Shown here: positions 6,054-13,446 of the stretch, piece by piece
How positions within the stretch are numbered: position 1 is the stretch's first letter
How the letters are laid out: every line of letters starts with the position of its first letter
From: Alphaproteobacteria bacterium
GTDB taxonomy: Bacteria > Pseudomonadota > Alphaproteobacteria > JAAXGF01
Length of the DNA stretch: 14,045 nucleotides
Reading direction: 5' to 3'
NCBI GenBank assembly: GCA_012267605.1
Contig: JAAXGF010000389.1
Location: forward strand, 1-14,045
The notes under the pieces: model-generated
Database searches by the model: none
The model's input: only the letters and a program-made list of their open reading frames with translations
Told to the model about the DNA's origin: nothing
Program-made: the position numbers and the translations under genes

Positions 6054-9000
6054 TTAGGTTCGGGCGGCCTGTGCGGCCCAGGCGGTAAGCAGCTCATCCC
6101 GGCTTCGTAAACCAGCCTCGGGGAGTGCATGATTGACCACCGCCTGGCCAATTCCACCGGCAAATTCCGGCAAGCGGTTTTCCCACACTGCCTGGTGTAT
6201 CGCGGGGAGCTCCGACCACGGCGCCAAATAGGGCGGATCAACGGTAACCATACCGCTCTCGATCACACCATTCAGCGCACCAATCTCGGCAGCGTTACTC
6301 AGATGGGTGCCGAAAATCGCAGCACTCGGCATGAGGATCCGCCGCTGACGCATCCATACCTGCGGTGCGTAGAAGCTGTAGCGCCGCCCCCCCATGTCCC
6401 CGGTGTAAACGACGCGGCCGGTATGCGCTTTGACCATCATCGATGTAACGCTCAAGGAATCCCTGTGGGCCCGTTCGACGACCACGTCGGGCATACCGCG
6501 CGGATTGTTGGCCGAGCGCAGCAGCCGACCGACCGCGGCGCCGATCGGTTTAAAACTGTACTCGTTGAAATCGCGAACGGCCTCCTTAAACGCTGCTGTC
6601 TCATCCCGGGCGTCGGGTAGGTCGGGGAGCCGTTCCGGCCAAACGAAATGACTAACACGGCGGTGGATTTCGGCCAACGACACAGCACCCGCAACGGCAT
6701 CACCAAACCCCAGGGACAGCACAAAGTCCCGCTCTGCGTCGTCGTCCGTGACAACGACAATTCGCCCGCCCGCCGCACGAGCCGCTTCGATTGCAGCCAG
6801 TGCCTGGCGGTCCCTTTCGTCAGCTCCGGAGCCGTAGAACACAACCACGGCCTCGCCTGGGCGAAGGTTGGCGCGGTGCAACATGTCGACCGGATCCACC
6901 GTGCCAGACTTGCCGATAAACGTCATATGGTATCCAGACGACGCACCGAAAAAGGTTGCTGCGCCACCCTCCGCAAGCGTCTGAAATGTCCTCGGAAAGG
7001 CCAGTTCCCCGGCGTGAGAGACGGCGTAATCAACAAGATTCCCGTCGTTAACCGCGCGCACTGCGTCGAGAAACGCCGTACCGTCGGCCTCCCATTTCGC
7101 CCATTCCGCAGGATCGGCTGGCACAGTCGTGAAACAGGCAGAGATTGCCGGATCGGCCCGGTCGATGGCACCTGCCCCAAAAGACTCCACCCATGATTTC
7201 CGATTCGCCGAGGAAACCATGCCGGTGACGCGAAGCCTGCTACCGAGTGCCAAGTGTACAGTCCACGCACCGGTCCCAGTGGCAGCACCCTCGATGAAGA
7301 TTCGTCGTCCCGACCGTACACCGAGAGTAGTAAACAAGGCCCGATATACAGTGCCGGCAGCGAGAATGTAGCTTCCCGCCGTCTCAAGCGCGAGGTCCGG
7401 CGGGGGTTTGAAACATTGGGGTCCTTGGGCCAGCATGAACTGCTGATGGGAGCCGTCGGGAGACTGATATCCCTGAATGTGGAAATCAGTAAACATGGGA
7501 TCTACGCCTGCCTGGGGATCAAGCAGTTCGGACACGCCCGAATACACATGCACCAAATCCCCGACGCTCAACCGCCCCTCCTCTTGGACCGCCTCGCCCA
7601 GCGCCGCCACGAGGGCAGTGCCGCCGGAACCGGTTACATGGACGTCTTCATCGTGTTCATCGAACAGAGAAACGGGAATGCCGGTGATTGCCCAAATGTC
7701 ATTAAAGTTGATCTCCGACGCCAACATGTACAAGAGTACTTGGTTAGGTGCCGGGCGCGGTACCGGAATAACTGTCTGTACCTCGGCGTCCGTAGGATCG
7801 CCGTGATTGGCGGCTCCGGTTTGGCGGTCGCGGACGACGGCGTGGGCGTATTGCCAATCCGGCAAGGGCGTGATTCCCGGAAGAAACGGCGCGCCAACTG
7901 AAATCAACCGGCCGTCGGCCTTGAGCACCGAGATTTCGTCGGCTGTGAACTCTGGACGTCGCCGCGCTGGCAAAGGTGGCGATTTCTTTTCCAGAAATAG
8001 CGCAATTCCCTTTTTCCCACCATCGGTCGAATCAAGTAGGAATTCCGCGAACGCATCGACTTCAGCCGCAAGGCCCTCACCGATCCCCTTTTCGAAGCCA
8101 AGGCGGACGAGATCGACGATGCGATCTGCCACCTTACCACGCCCGCCCTGGCGGGCCTGTTTTCGGCACAAATCCACATATCCTCCCGTCTCAAAAACGG
8201 ATATCGGAAACTGGCCAGCTTGATTCCACTCATCGATCCGTTGATGCCGCCGGCGCATCGCTTCGTGGATTGCGCCCGCCGTACCCAATGCCGCTTCTCG
8301 GGCCAGAGTTTGCGCCAGAGACAGTACGTCTTGATCTCCGGCGGCGAGAACATCCAGGATGCCAAGTGTCAGAGCTTCCTCACCCACCACCTGCCGTCCC
8401 GATAAAAGAATCGCCAATGCAGCCGAGATTCCGCTCTCGAGGCCACGTTCTGCGAGCACCCTTGGCAATCGTTGCGTACCACCAAAACCCGGTGGCAAAA
8501 ACAAGTTGATTTCAGGCTGTCCAAGACGTGTCCGGGCATCACCGACCCGAAAGTGACACGCCAGTGCCAATTCGCAACCGCCACCCAATGCAGCACCGCG
8601 AACCGCCGCTATCACTGGTTTGGTCATGCGCTCCAGACGGTCGAAAGCGGCATGTGCTTTGGCCGGCAAAGCGCGTGCCTCCTCGCGATCACTAATTTGC
8701 TCAAGCATCTGACGCACGTCCGCCCCCGCGACAAAGGTGCGGTTGCCTGCACCAGCTACTACAACTGCGCCCACGTCGTCACGACGTGACACGTGGGTCA
8801 AGGCGGTGCCCATCTCGTCAAGAACTCGTTCTGACAATGCGTTTACCGGCGGATTACGAATTGTAATTGTTGCTACCCGGATCTCGCCGCGACCATCATC
8901 ATGACCGACGTGATCGTATTGCACGCGGATGAACCGCATGTCCTCGAATACCGTTTGCTCTTCCGCCCTCGCACGGCCTTGCCGCCACACATCGATCCGA

Positions 9001-11522
9001 GTTTTGGCTCCGTCCAAGCATTCGGGATTGCGCAGGGTGGTGGTATCGCCTAGGTCCTCTCCAAACATGATCGCCTTGAGGAAACGACGCATGTATTTGC
9101 CGCTTCGAGTCTCCGGAAATGCGCTGAGAGTGATAAAATCTCCCGGCACCGCCACCGCCCCCTTTTCGGCGCGCACCAGCTCGCGCAGCCGCCGCTCGTC
9201 GTCGCCGCTTAGACGACGTCCCGGCGCAGCGAGAATGAAGGCCACCGGCGTCAGCCCTTTCTCCCGGTGGGGGGCGCCGACGACGATGCAATTGCCGACC
9301 GGTGATTCGGGATTGAGTTGCTTGTCCTTGAGGATAGCCCCTTCGATTTCTTCGGTTCCCATACGGTGGCCCGAAACATTGATGACGTCGTCAGATCGCC
9401 CGTGTAAGGAAAAGCTGCCATCCGCGAACCGACGAGCAAAATCGCCTTGTAAATAAGCCAAGGCCGGACCGCCGTCGGAACGTCGAAAACGGTCGAAGTA
9501 TATTCGCCTGAAACGATCGATATCACCTTGCCAATCAGGGCTACCGACTTTGGCCGCATCGCCCCAAACGGTACGCGCCAGGTACGGATATGGGGCGGAA
9601 ATGACGATTTCCCCCTTCTCCTCGATTTCGGCGCGACGGTAGCCAACCCGACCATGGGCGTCGCTTTCGCCTTCGGCTAGCCAAACGTCGCCCACAACCC
9701 ACGGCAACGGATAGGTGCGCGCATCCGCCCGTAAACGAAGATCGGCGTTGCCATAAGGGTGGGTCCAGACGATTCCACCGTGTTCCGTCGCCCAATAGGA
9801 ATTGATATATTGCGGCGTCATCAACGACATACCAAACGCCTGCACTGCTGGCGACGTTGGTTCGGCGCAAAACGTCGCAACCTTCAATGACGACACGTCG
9901 AATGCCTCGACGTCGGCGCGGTTTTGCGGATTGGTCATAACGCCCTTGAGGAAGGTGACGCCGGCCTTGAAGATGGTCACGCCGTACCGTTCGATGATCG
10001 AGGCGAATCGCCCGGCGTTGGGAAAAACCGGCGCACCTTCGGTAATCACGCCAGGAATTCGAGCCGCGAGTGCGGCGGTGATCAGATACGACTGACCGGT
10101 AATCCAACCTGGATCGGCGATTACGTACATGATGTCGCGGCCAGCCTCGGCGTCGAAGCTGACCGCCATTGTTTCAATTATGCCGGCAACATAACCACCG
10201 TGGACGTGAACAACGCCTTTCGGTTTACCCGTCGAACCGGAGGTATAAATGATGAAGAGTGGGAATTCCGCGTCCACCGGTCGGCACGGCACGGCGCGCC
10301 ATAGCGCAGCGGCCAACTCGGCGTCGCCGAGCTGGCGGAGGCCCGCCATGTCGCCTACACCGGCGGCACGACATATCTTGGGCTCGGCGGAGGCAAGCAA
10401 ATCATCTGCCCAAAGGTCGCGTCCTTCCGTCCAAGGCATGTCCGGAATGCCGACGTGCCGAACAACGACAACGTGTTCCACAGGGGATGGCGCGGCGGCA
10501 AGAGCCTCAGCGATGTCCGCACGTAGTTCCGCCGATTCACCGGCGTCCAGCCCCAGCTCCCTGTCCAGCACCTTACCGACGGCACGCATGACATCGGCAG
10601 GCAATACGGTGATTTCACCCGCAAGTTCATCCTCGACAGATTTCCTCATTGCCGCCCCTAGCGTATCGCCAGCGGTTCGTTCCACGAGCTCTGCGGCCAT
10701 CGGAACGGAAATGAACCGGTCGAGCGCTGGATCGCTATAAGCCTCTTTGAAGGGGACATTCTCGGCGTTCCGCGATGCCCCATCGGCGGTGATGACCACG
10801 CGCGCTCCCGAATCGGCGATACGATCCGAAAGGGTTTTGTCAGAGAATCCACCGAAAACTGGCGTGTAAATGATCCCCAAACGCTTCGCCGCCTCGGTCC
10901 AGATAATCTGCTCGAGAATATTCGGCATGTTGAGGGCGACCCGGTCGCCGTAATCAAGGCCGAGGTCACGCAACGCCTGGGCGGCCACCACCGACTGGAT
11001 GAATAATTCGCGCCGGGTTAATTCGGTATGCTGGACCGGCCCGCCCCGGCCGTCGTTCGCCGCCGCATCCCAGCGGTCGCCCTCGAAGTAATAGGCGACC
11101 TCGGATCCATGGCCTACCACAACATGACGGTCCACCTCGTTGAATGCGGCGTTGGTCGATCCACCGCTAAACCACTGATAGTAGGGCGCGCGATGATCAT
11201 CGAATGCCGTTTCCCACGGCGTCCAATCGTCAAGGCGTATCGGCTCTGCGTTTTCTACGCGCCAACCAGTCCAGTTGCCGTTCGTACCCTTGCTAAGCCA
11301 GGCGCCATGCTGAGGATGATACCAATGCAGGTTGCGCGCCGCGATCTCGCCGTGGAATGCGCCAGGATCGGCGAGACACGCGTCGCGCATGGTCTGCCAA
11401 TCATCAAGGCTTCGAATCGAATTGACGCGGATATCAGTCGGCAACTCCGGCGTATGGGGCGCACCTACCGGCTCACCGTTGGTTGGTGGCGCGACTTTCA
11501 TGCCTTCAGTTTGTCCGGACAT
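6054..11522 (-). CDS. pcs: Trifunctional propionyl-CoA synthase (3-hydroxypropionate to propionyl-CoA)
   Basis: A 1822-residue fusion, the size and domain order of Pcs from Chloroflexus and Erythrobacter. It converts 3-hydroxypropionate, ATP, CoA and NADPH to propionyl-CoA in the cytoplasm. Domain 1 (about 30-850) is an ACS-type acyl-CoA synthetase: P-loop YTSGSTGKPKG 426-436, ATEHGG 578-583, hinge GRSDDVINVSGHR 708-720, and the adenylation Lys K809 in RSGKYMRR. Domain 2 (about 880-1180) is an enoyl-CoA hydratase dehydrating 3-hydroxypropionyl-CoA: oxyanion segment VAGADV 931-936, and both catalytic Glu present (GGGCE984 and GQPE1004). Domain 3 (about 1195-1822) is a CCR/ECR-like acrylyl-CoA reductase: INFNDIW 1271-1277, NADPH-binding IFIEGAATGTGAW 1408-1420, and WMRQRR 1723-1728, with an internal insertion between about 1540 and 1718. 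The ATG at 11522 follows a purine-rich GGGGAAGGA; Met8 is an alternative. No frameshift or missing catalytic residue was seen. No other 3-hydroxypropionate-cycle gene is nearby. Confidence 0.95.
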   Translation of the reverse strand: MSGQTEGMKVAPPTNGEPVGAPHTPELPTDIRVNSIRSLDDWQTMRDACLADPGAFHGEIAARNLHWYHPQHGAWLSKGTNGNWTGWRVENAEPIRLDDWTPWETAFDDHRAPYYQWFSGGSTNAAFNEVDRHVVVGHGSEVAYYFEGDRWDAAANDGRGGPVQHTELTRRELFIQSVVAAQALRDLGLDYGDRVALNMPNILEQIIWTEAAKRLGIIYTPVFGGFSDKTLSDRIADSGARVVITADGASRNAENVPFKEAYSDPALDRFISVPMAAELVERTAGDTLGAAMRKSVEDELAGEITVLPADVMRAVGKVLDRELGLDAGESAELRADIAEALAAAPSPVEHVVVVRHVGIPDMPWTEGRDLWADDLLASAEPKICRAAGVGDMAGLRQLGDAELAAALWRAVPCRPVDAEFPLFIIYTSGSTGKPKGVVHVHGGYVAGIIETMAVSFDAEAGRDIMYVIADPGWITGQSYLITAALAARIPGVITEGAPVFPNAGRFASIIERYGVTIFKAGVTFLKGVMTNPQNRADVEAFDVSSLKVATFCAEPTSPAVQAFGMSLMTPQYINSYWATEHGGIVWTHPYGNADLRLRADARTYPLPWVVGDVWLAEGESDAHGRVGYRRAEIEEKGEIVISAPYPYLARTVWGDAAKVGSPDWQGDIDRFRRIYFDRFRRSDGGPALAYLQGDFARRFADGSFSLHGRSDDVINVSGHRMGTEEIEGAILKDKQLNPESPVGNCIVVGAPHREKGLTPVAFILAAPGRRLSGDDERRLRELVRAEKGAVAVPGDFITLSAFPETRSGKYMRRFLKAIMFGEDLGDTTTLRNPECLDGAKTRIDVWRQGRARAEEQTVFEDMRFIRVQYDHVGHDDGRGEIRVATITIRNPPVNALSERVLDEMGTALTHVSRRDDVGAVVVAGAGNRTFVAGADVRQMLEQISDREEARALPAKAHAAFDRLERMTKPVIAAVRGAALGGGCELALACHFRVGDARTRLGQPEINLFLPPGFGGTQRLPRVLAERGLESGISAALAILLSGRQVVGEEALTLGILDVLAAGDQDVLSLAQTLAREAALGTAGAIHEAMRRRHQRIDEWNQAGQFPISVFETGGYVDLCRKQARQGGRGKVADRIVDLVRLGFEKGIGEGLAAEVDAFAEFLLDSTDGGKKGIALFLEKKSPPLPARRRPEFTADEISVLKADGRLISVGAPFLPGITPLPDWQYAHAVVRDRQTGAANHGDPTDAEVQTVIPVPRPAPNQVLLYMLASEINFNDIWAITGIPVSLFDEHDEDVHVTGSGGTALVAALGEAVQEEGRLSVGDLVHVYSGVSELLDPQAGVDPMFTDFHIQGYQSPDGSHQQFMLAQGPQCFKPPPDLALETAGSYILAAGTVYRALFTTLGVRSGRRIFIEGAATGTGAWTVHLALGSRLRVTGMVSSANRKSWVESFGAGAIDRADPAISACFTTVPADPAEWAKWEADGTAFLDAVRAVNDGNLVDYAVSHAGELAFPRTFQTLAEGGAATFFGASSGYHMTFIGKSGTVDPVDMLHRANLRPGEAVVVFYGSGADERDRQALAAIEAARAAGGRIVVVTDDDAERDFVLSLGFGDAVAGAVSLAEIHRRVSHFVWPERLPDLPDARDETAAFKEAVRDFNEYSFKPIGAAVGRLLRSANNPRGMPDVVVERAHRDSLSVTSMMVKAHTGRVVYTGDMGGRRYSFYAPQVWMRQRRILMPSAAIFGTHLSNAAEIGALNGVIESGMVTVDPPYLAPWSELPAIHQAVWENRLPEFAGGIGQAVVNHALPEAGLRSRDELLTAWAAQAART

Positions 11523-11889
11523 TCCTTCCCCAGTTTTTCTTTAGTTGTCGAAAAACGAATTTTATCGAAATGCGAAACCGGCGTCGACGTCAATCCCCAT
11601 CTATTGCTCGTGGAGCGGATCGACATATTCGACCCAACAAATCATTTCAAATTTATAGCAACCCGTTTCGAATTGACAGCGAACCGATATAGTCTCGGAA
11701 AATGAACCAGTTGTCCCAACATTTAGGCGTTAGATCGATATATTGACAACCACCAAGGAATGGACGCCCACTTCAGTTTGCCGTAAAAAGATTGGCAACG
11801 GATGCCGAACGGCGATCGGCTTGCTTTTAATGTCGTGGAGAAAGCGGTTTGTCCTTGCTTTCTTGACGCTAAAGAACGGAGATAGTCGG
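11523..11889. other. Divergent intergenic region between pcs and the first cupredoxin gene
   Basis: 367 bp with no convincing gene, more AT-rich than the flanking coding sequence, especially 11541-11570 and 11641-11700. It should hold the promoters of both pcs (leftward) and the cupredoxin gene (rightward). A candidate pcs promoter lies at 11652-11679. On the plus strand I see isolated TTGACA hexamers at 11673 and 11743 but no correctly spaced -10 for either. The 3' edge carries the GGAG ribosome binding site at 11878-11881 for the start at 11890. A frame open from TTG 11743 continues into the cupredoxin but reads as non-coding leader. Confidence 0.6.
11652..11679 (-). promoter_or_regulatory. 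Candidate sigma70-like promoter of pcs
   Basis: On the minus strand CTGTCA (11679-11674; four of six to TTGACA) and TATAAA (11657-11652; five of six to TATAAT) are separated by 16 bp. Transcription would start near 11645 and leave an untranslated leader of roughly 120 nt before the pcs ATG. It is the best promoter-like pair seen by eye in this intergenic region. Alphaproteobacterial promoters often depart from the E. coli consensus, so this is tentative. Confidence 0.3.
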
Positions 11890-12321
11890 ATGATAGAGCT
11901 CTTCAAGCGTGTTTTTGTCGGCGTATTGATGGTTGGCTTTTCGGGCACCGCCATCGCAGGATCTCACGAGTCGGTGGATTGGTCGCAAGCGATCGAAAAA
12001 ACCGTTGTCTTGACTGAGTTCAAGACCGAACCGAACAACATTCCCTTACGTCCCGGTCAGCCTTATCGCATGCGTTTCGAGAACGCGGGGGCGTTCCCCA
12101 ACTGCGTCATCTCGGAAGAATTCTTCGCCGCGATCGACGCCGCGGAATTGAAGATGGGTGACGAAGTCATTTCTCACGCCACGCTCGAGCAAATTAGCGT
12201 GTCGGCCGCAGGCAGCGAGCTTCTATTCGTGCCAAAGAAGACCGGTGCCTACGGATTTCACTGCAATACGTTTCATCACTTCGTGTTCGGTATGGGCGGT
12301 GTCATCACCGTAACCCAGTGA
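11890..12321 (+). CDS. Exported cupredoxin-domain protein with C-H-M copper-site motif
   Basis: A 143-residue protein with a Sec signal peptide (hydrophobic stretch about 8-23, likely cleavage after AIA-G near 23) and a single cupredoxin beta-barrel. It is probably periplasmic. The C-terminal loop YGFHCNTFHHFVFGM places Cys125, His130 and Met135 at the C, +5, +10 spacing of the CxxxxHxxxxM family of small copper proteins. The fourth ligand, a His expected after FxNxGxxP, is Asn71 here (ENAGAFPNCVIS), which is unusual. The start is set by GGAG at 11878-11881, 8 nt before the ATG; the longer frame from TTG 11743 gives an implausible leader. The second cupredoxin gene follows 185 bp downstream. 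The physiological role (electron carrier, copper chaperone, or accessory to a metal or nitrogen enzyme) cannot be told from the sequence. Confidence 0.85.
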   Translation: MIELFKRVFVGVLMVGFSGTAIAGSHESVDWSQAIEKTVVLTEFKTEPNNIPLRPGQPYRMRFENAGAFPNCVISEEFFAAIDAAELKMGDEVISHATLEQISVSAAGSELLFVPKKTGAYGFHCNTFHHFVFGMGGVITVTQ

Positions 12322-12506
12322 ACCGCGTGAGGTAATCCGATTTGAAATGCACTATGACGAGCAACCGCGCGCCCCGAAATACGTAATGGCCCGTAAGTAA
12401 GGGTCCGGATTTACTAAAGAACCTGGCCCGCTTAAGTCCGGTGACAGGGTTAGCCGCGATTTGGGATGCGATGGACGAAATGAAACCTATTCTTGGAGTG
12501 CGACCA

Positions 12507-12872
12507 ATGAAACGAAACCTAATCGCAATTTCCGCGCTTGCTATTAGCGCGATGTTCGCCAACCCATCGGCGTGGGCAGGAGAGGAAATCGTGGTCGACA
12601 TGTATGACGACGAATTCACGCCCCAGGAAGTCGAGGCACGTCACGGAGACAAAATCATATTCCGAAACAGGAGTGTCAGATCACCTCACGCCGCTACTCT
12701 CCTCGGTAAAGGCTGGCGTTTCGGGCGCAAGGATTTCTTCAAGGAGCAAGTTATCACGCCAGGCAACGTGTTCATCTTTACCGTTCCGGAAAACATGGCG
12801 GCTGGAACCTATGACTTGGGATGCGGTTTGCACGAAGTGATGAAAGCTAAGGTCAAGATCGCTGCGAATTGA
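12507..12872 (+). CDS. Exported small blue-copper-type protein (amicyanin/plastocyanin-like cupredoxin)
   Basis: A 121-residue periplasmic cupredoxin. It has a clear signal peptide (MKRN followed by a hydrophobic core, cleavage after AWA-G near 24). The mature domain holds a full type 1 copper site: His61 in RSPHAATLL, then Cys106, His109 and Met112 in LGCGLHEVMK. The C, +3, +6 spacing is that of amicyanin rather than plastocyanin or azurin. Such proteins usually shuttle single electrons between periplasmic dehydrogenases or cytochromes. No methylamine dehydrogenase or other obvious partner is in the window. The start at 12507 is chosen because GGAG (12495-12498) lies 8 nt upstream; the frame is open from 12441 but that extension would bury the signal peptide. 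It is likely transcribed with the preceding cupredoxin gene. Its ligand spacing differs from that of its neighbour, so the two are not a recent duplication. Confidence 0.88.
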   Translation: MKRNLIAISALAISAMFANPSAWAGEEIVVDMYDDEFTPQEVEARHGDKIIFRNRSVRSPHAATLLGKGWRFGRKDFFKEQVITPGNVFIFTVPENMAAGTYDLGCGLHEVMKAKVKIAAN

Positions 12873-12878
12873 AGGCGT

Positions 12879-12915
12879 CATCTCGTTGAGGTACAAGCCC
12901 GTGCCTTGCGAGATG
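12879..12915 (+). terminator. Stem-loop 6 nt after the second cupredoxin gene, candidate terminator
   Basis: CATCTCG (12879-12885) pairs with CGAGATG (12909-12915). After a small internal loop, AGGTAC (12889-12894) pairs with GTGCCT (12901-12906) with one G-U pair around a six-base loop. The next bases (ccgttgttccctatt) are only mildly T-rich, so this could be a weak terminator or a 3'-end stabilising hairpin. Confidence 0.4.
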
Positions 12916-13009
12916 CCGTTGTTCCCTATTGCAAGTCCCGAAATCTAAGGTTTCAAATCTAACGACTCGAATTTCGCCCCCGACAGGTCGCCGAACCGCC
13001 AACCCGGGG

Positions 13010-13045
13010 AAGAGGTAGATCAGCGGCGTTGCCGATCTATCTCTT
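13010..13045. repeat. 12-bp inverted repeat between the cupredoxins and the small membrane ORF
   Basis: AAGAGGTAGATC (13010-13021) and GATCTATCTCTT (13034-13045) flank a 12-base spacer. The one non-Watson-Crick position is G-U in plus-strand RNA and A-C in minus-strand RNA, so a hairpin forms best on the cupredoxin transcript. No T-run follows directly. It could be part of the transcript end or a protein-binding palindrome. Confidence 0.55.
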
Positions 13046-13056
13046 ACGCTTCCTCT

Positions 13057-13383
13057 TCATTTTGAGGATTTCTGAACCTCAGGTTTTTTCGAAAATCTAC
13101 GAATCGCCTTGTTTATTAGAACGTAAAACAGGCCTCCCAAAAACATTGCGACTATGAAATCTAGTGCCACGCTGCCACCATTCGAGTCGTTACCAAGCAC
13201 GTTTGTGTAATTTGAAAAGCTATAATAGGCCCAGGATTCAGGTACCGAAACCCTATAGTTCGTTATGCGATCGACGGTGCACCGCCCCCGCACAGTACCG
13301 AACTTGGCCCATCCGTTTACACCATCGCTTGCGCTGGCTACGATCGACCGAAGAACGGGATGCCAGCTGTTGGTAAGTAGCAT
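13057..13383 (-). CDS. Hypothetical small protein with one membrane segment (doubtful)
   Basis: Up to 108 residues. The first 35 or so look unstructured. The rest reads like a real small membrane protein: an aromatic, polar segment (ESWAYYSFSNYTNVLGNDSN, about 49-68), one hydrophobic helix (ALDFIVAMFLGGLFYVLI, about 73-90), then a basic tail (NKAIRRFSKK), which fits a periplasmic N-terminal part and a cytoplasmic C-terminus. No convincing ribosome binding site precedes the ATG at 13383, and a GTG at codon 31 is an alternative start. Codon use (several ATA, CTA and AGA) is less GC-rich than in its neighbours, so it may be acquired or not a gene. I do not recognise the family. Its 3' end overlaps a plus-strand terminator-like hairpin. 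Confidence 0.4.
   Translation of the reverse strand: MLLTNSWHPVLRSIVASASDGVNGWAKFGTVRGRCTVDRITNYRVSVPESWAYYSFSNYTNVLGNDSNGGSVALDFIVAMFLGGLFYVLINKAIRRFSKKPEVQKSSK
13061..13089 (+). terminator. Candidate Rho-independent terminator for the cupredoxin transcript
   Basis: TGAGG (13063-13067) pairs with CCTCA (13077-13081) around a nine-base loop. Two U-G pairs can extend the stem outward, and it is followed two bases later by six T (13084-13089). The stem is short but the T-run is in the right place for plus-strand transcripts. It lies inside the 3' end of the doubtful minus-strand ORF. Confidence 0.35.
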
Positions 13384-13446
13384 TGGTGGGCTGGCAAGGA
13401 TCGAAATGCCCAGTTCGAGGGTTTATGGCCAAACGGATTGCGTCAC

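Noticed and set aside
6040..6060. Search for a terminator between the convergent lpoA and pcs stops
   Set aside because: Only 9 bp separate the stops and no stem-loop with a T-run is visible on either strand.
7254..7901. Plus-strand 215-codon open frame opposite the Pcs reductase domain, with several similar ones along pcs
   Set aside because: Shadow frames of a strongly conserved enzyme; no domains and no plausible ribosome binding sites.
11673..11693. TTGACA and TATAGT on the plus strand as a promoter for the cupredoxin genes
   Set aside because: The two hexamers are only 9 bp apart, far short of the 16-18 bp a sigma70 promoter needs.
11028..11705. Plus-strand 225-codon open frame across the pcs 5' end and intergenic region
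   Set aside because: Most of it is antisense to the conserved start of the Pcs synthetase domain; the remainder covers the AT-rich promoter region and encodes nothing recognisable.
11793..11808. TTGGCAACGGATGCC as a possible sigma54 promoter
   Set aside because: The GG and GC elements are 8 bp apart rather than the required 10.
11743..11889. N-terminal extension of the first cupredoxin from a TTG codon
   Set aside because: The 49 extra residues have no signal-peptide logic, and ATG 11890 has a well-spaced GGAG and starts a normal signal peptide.
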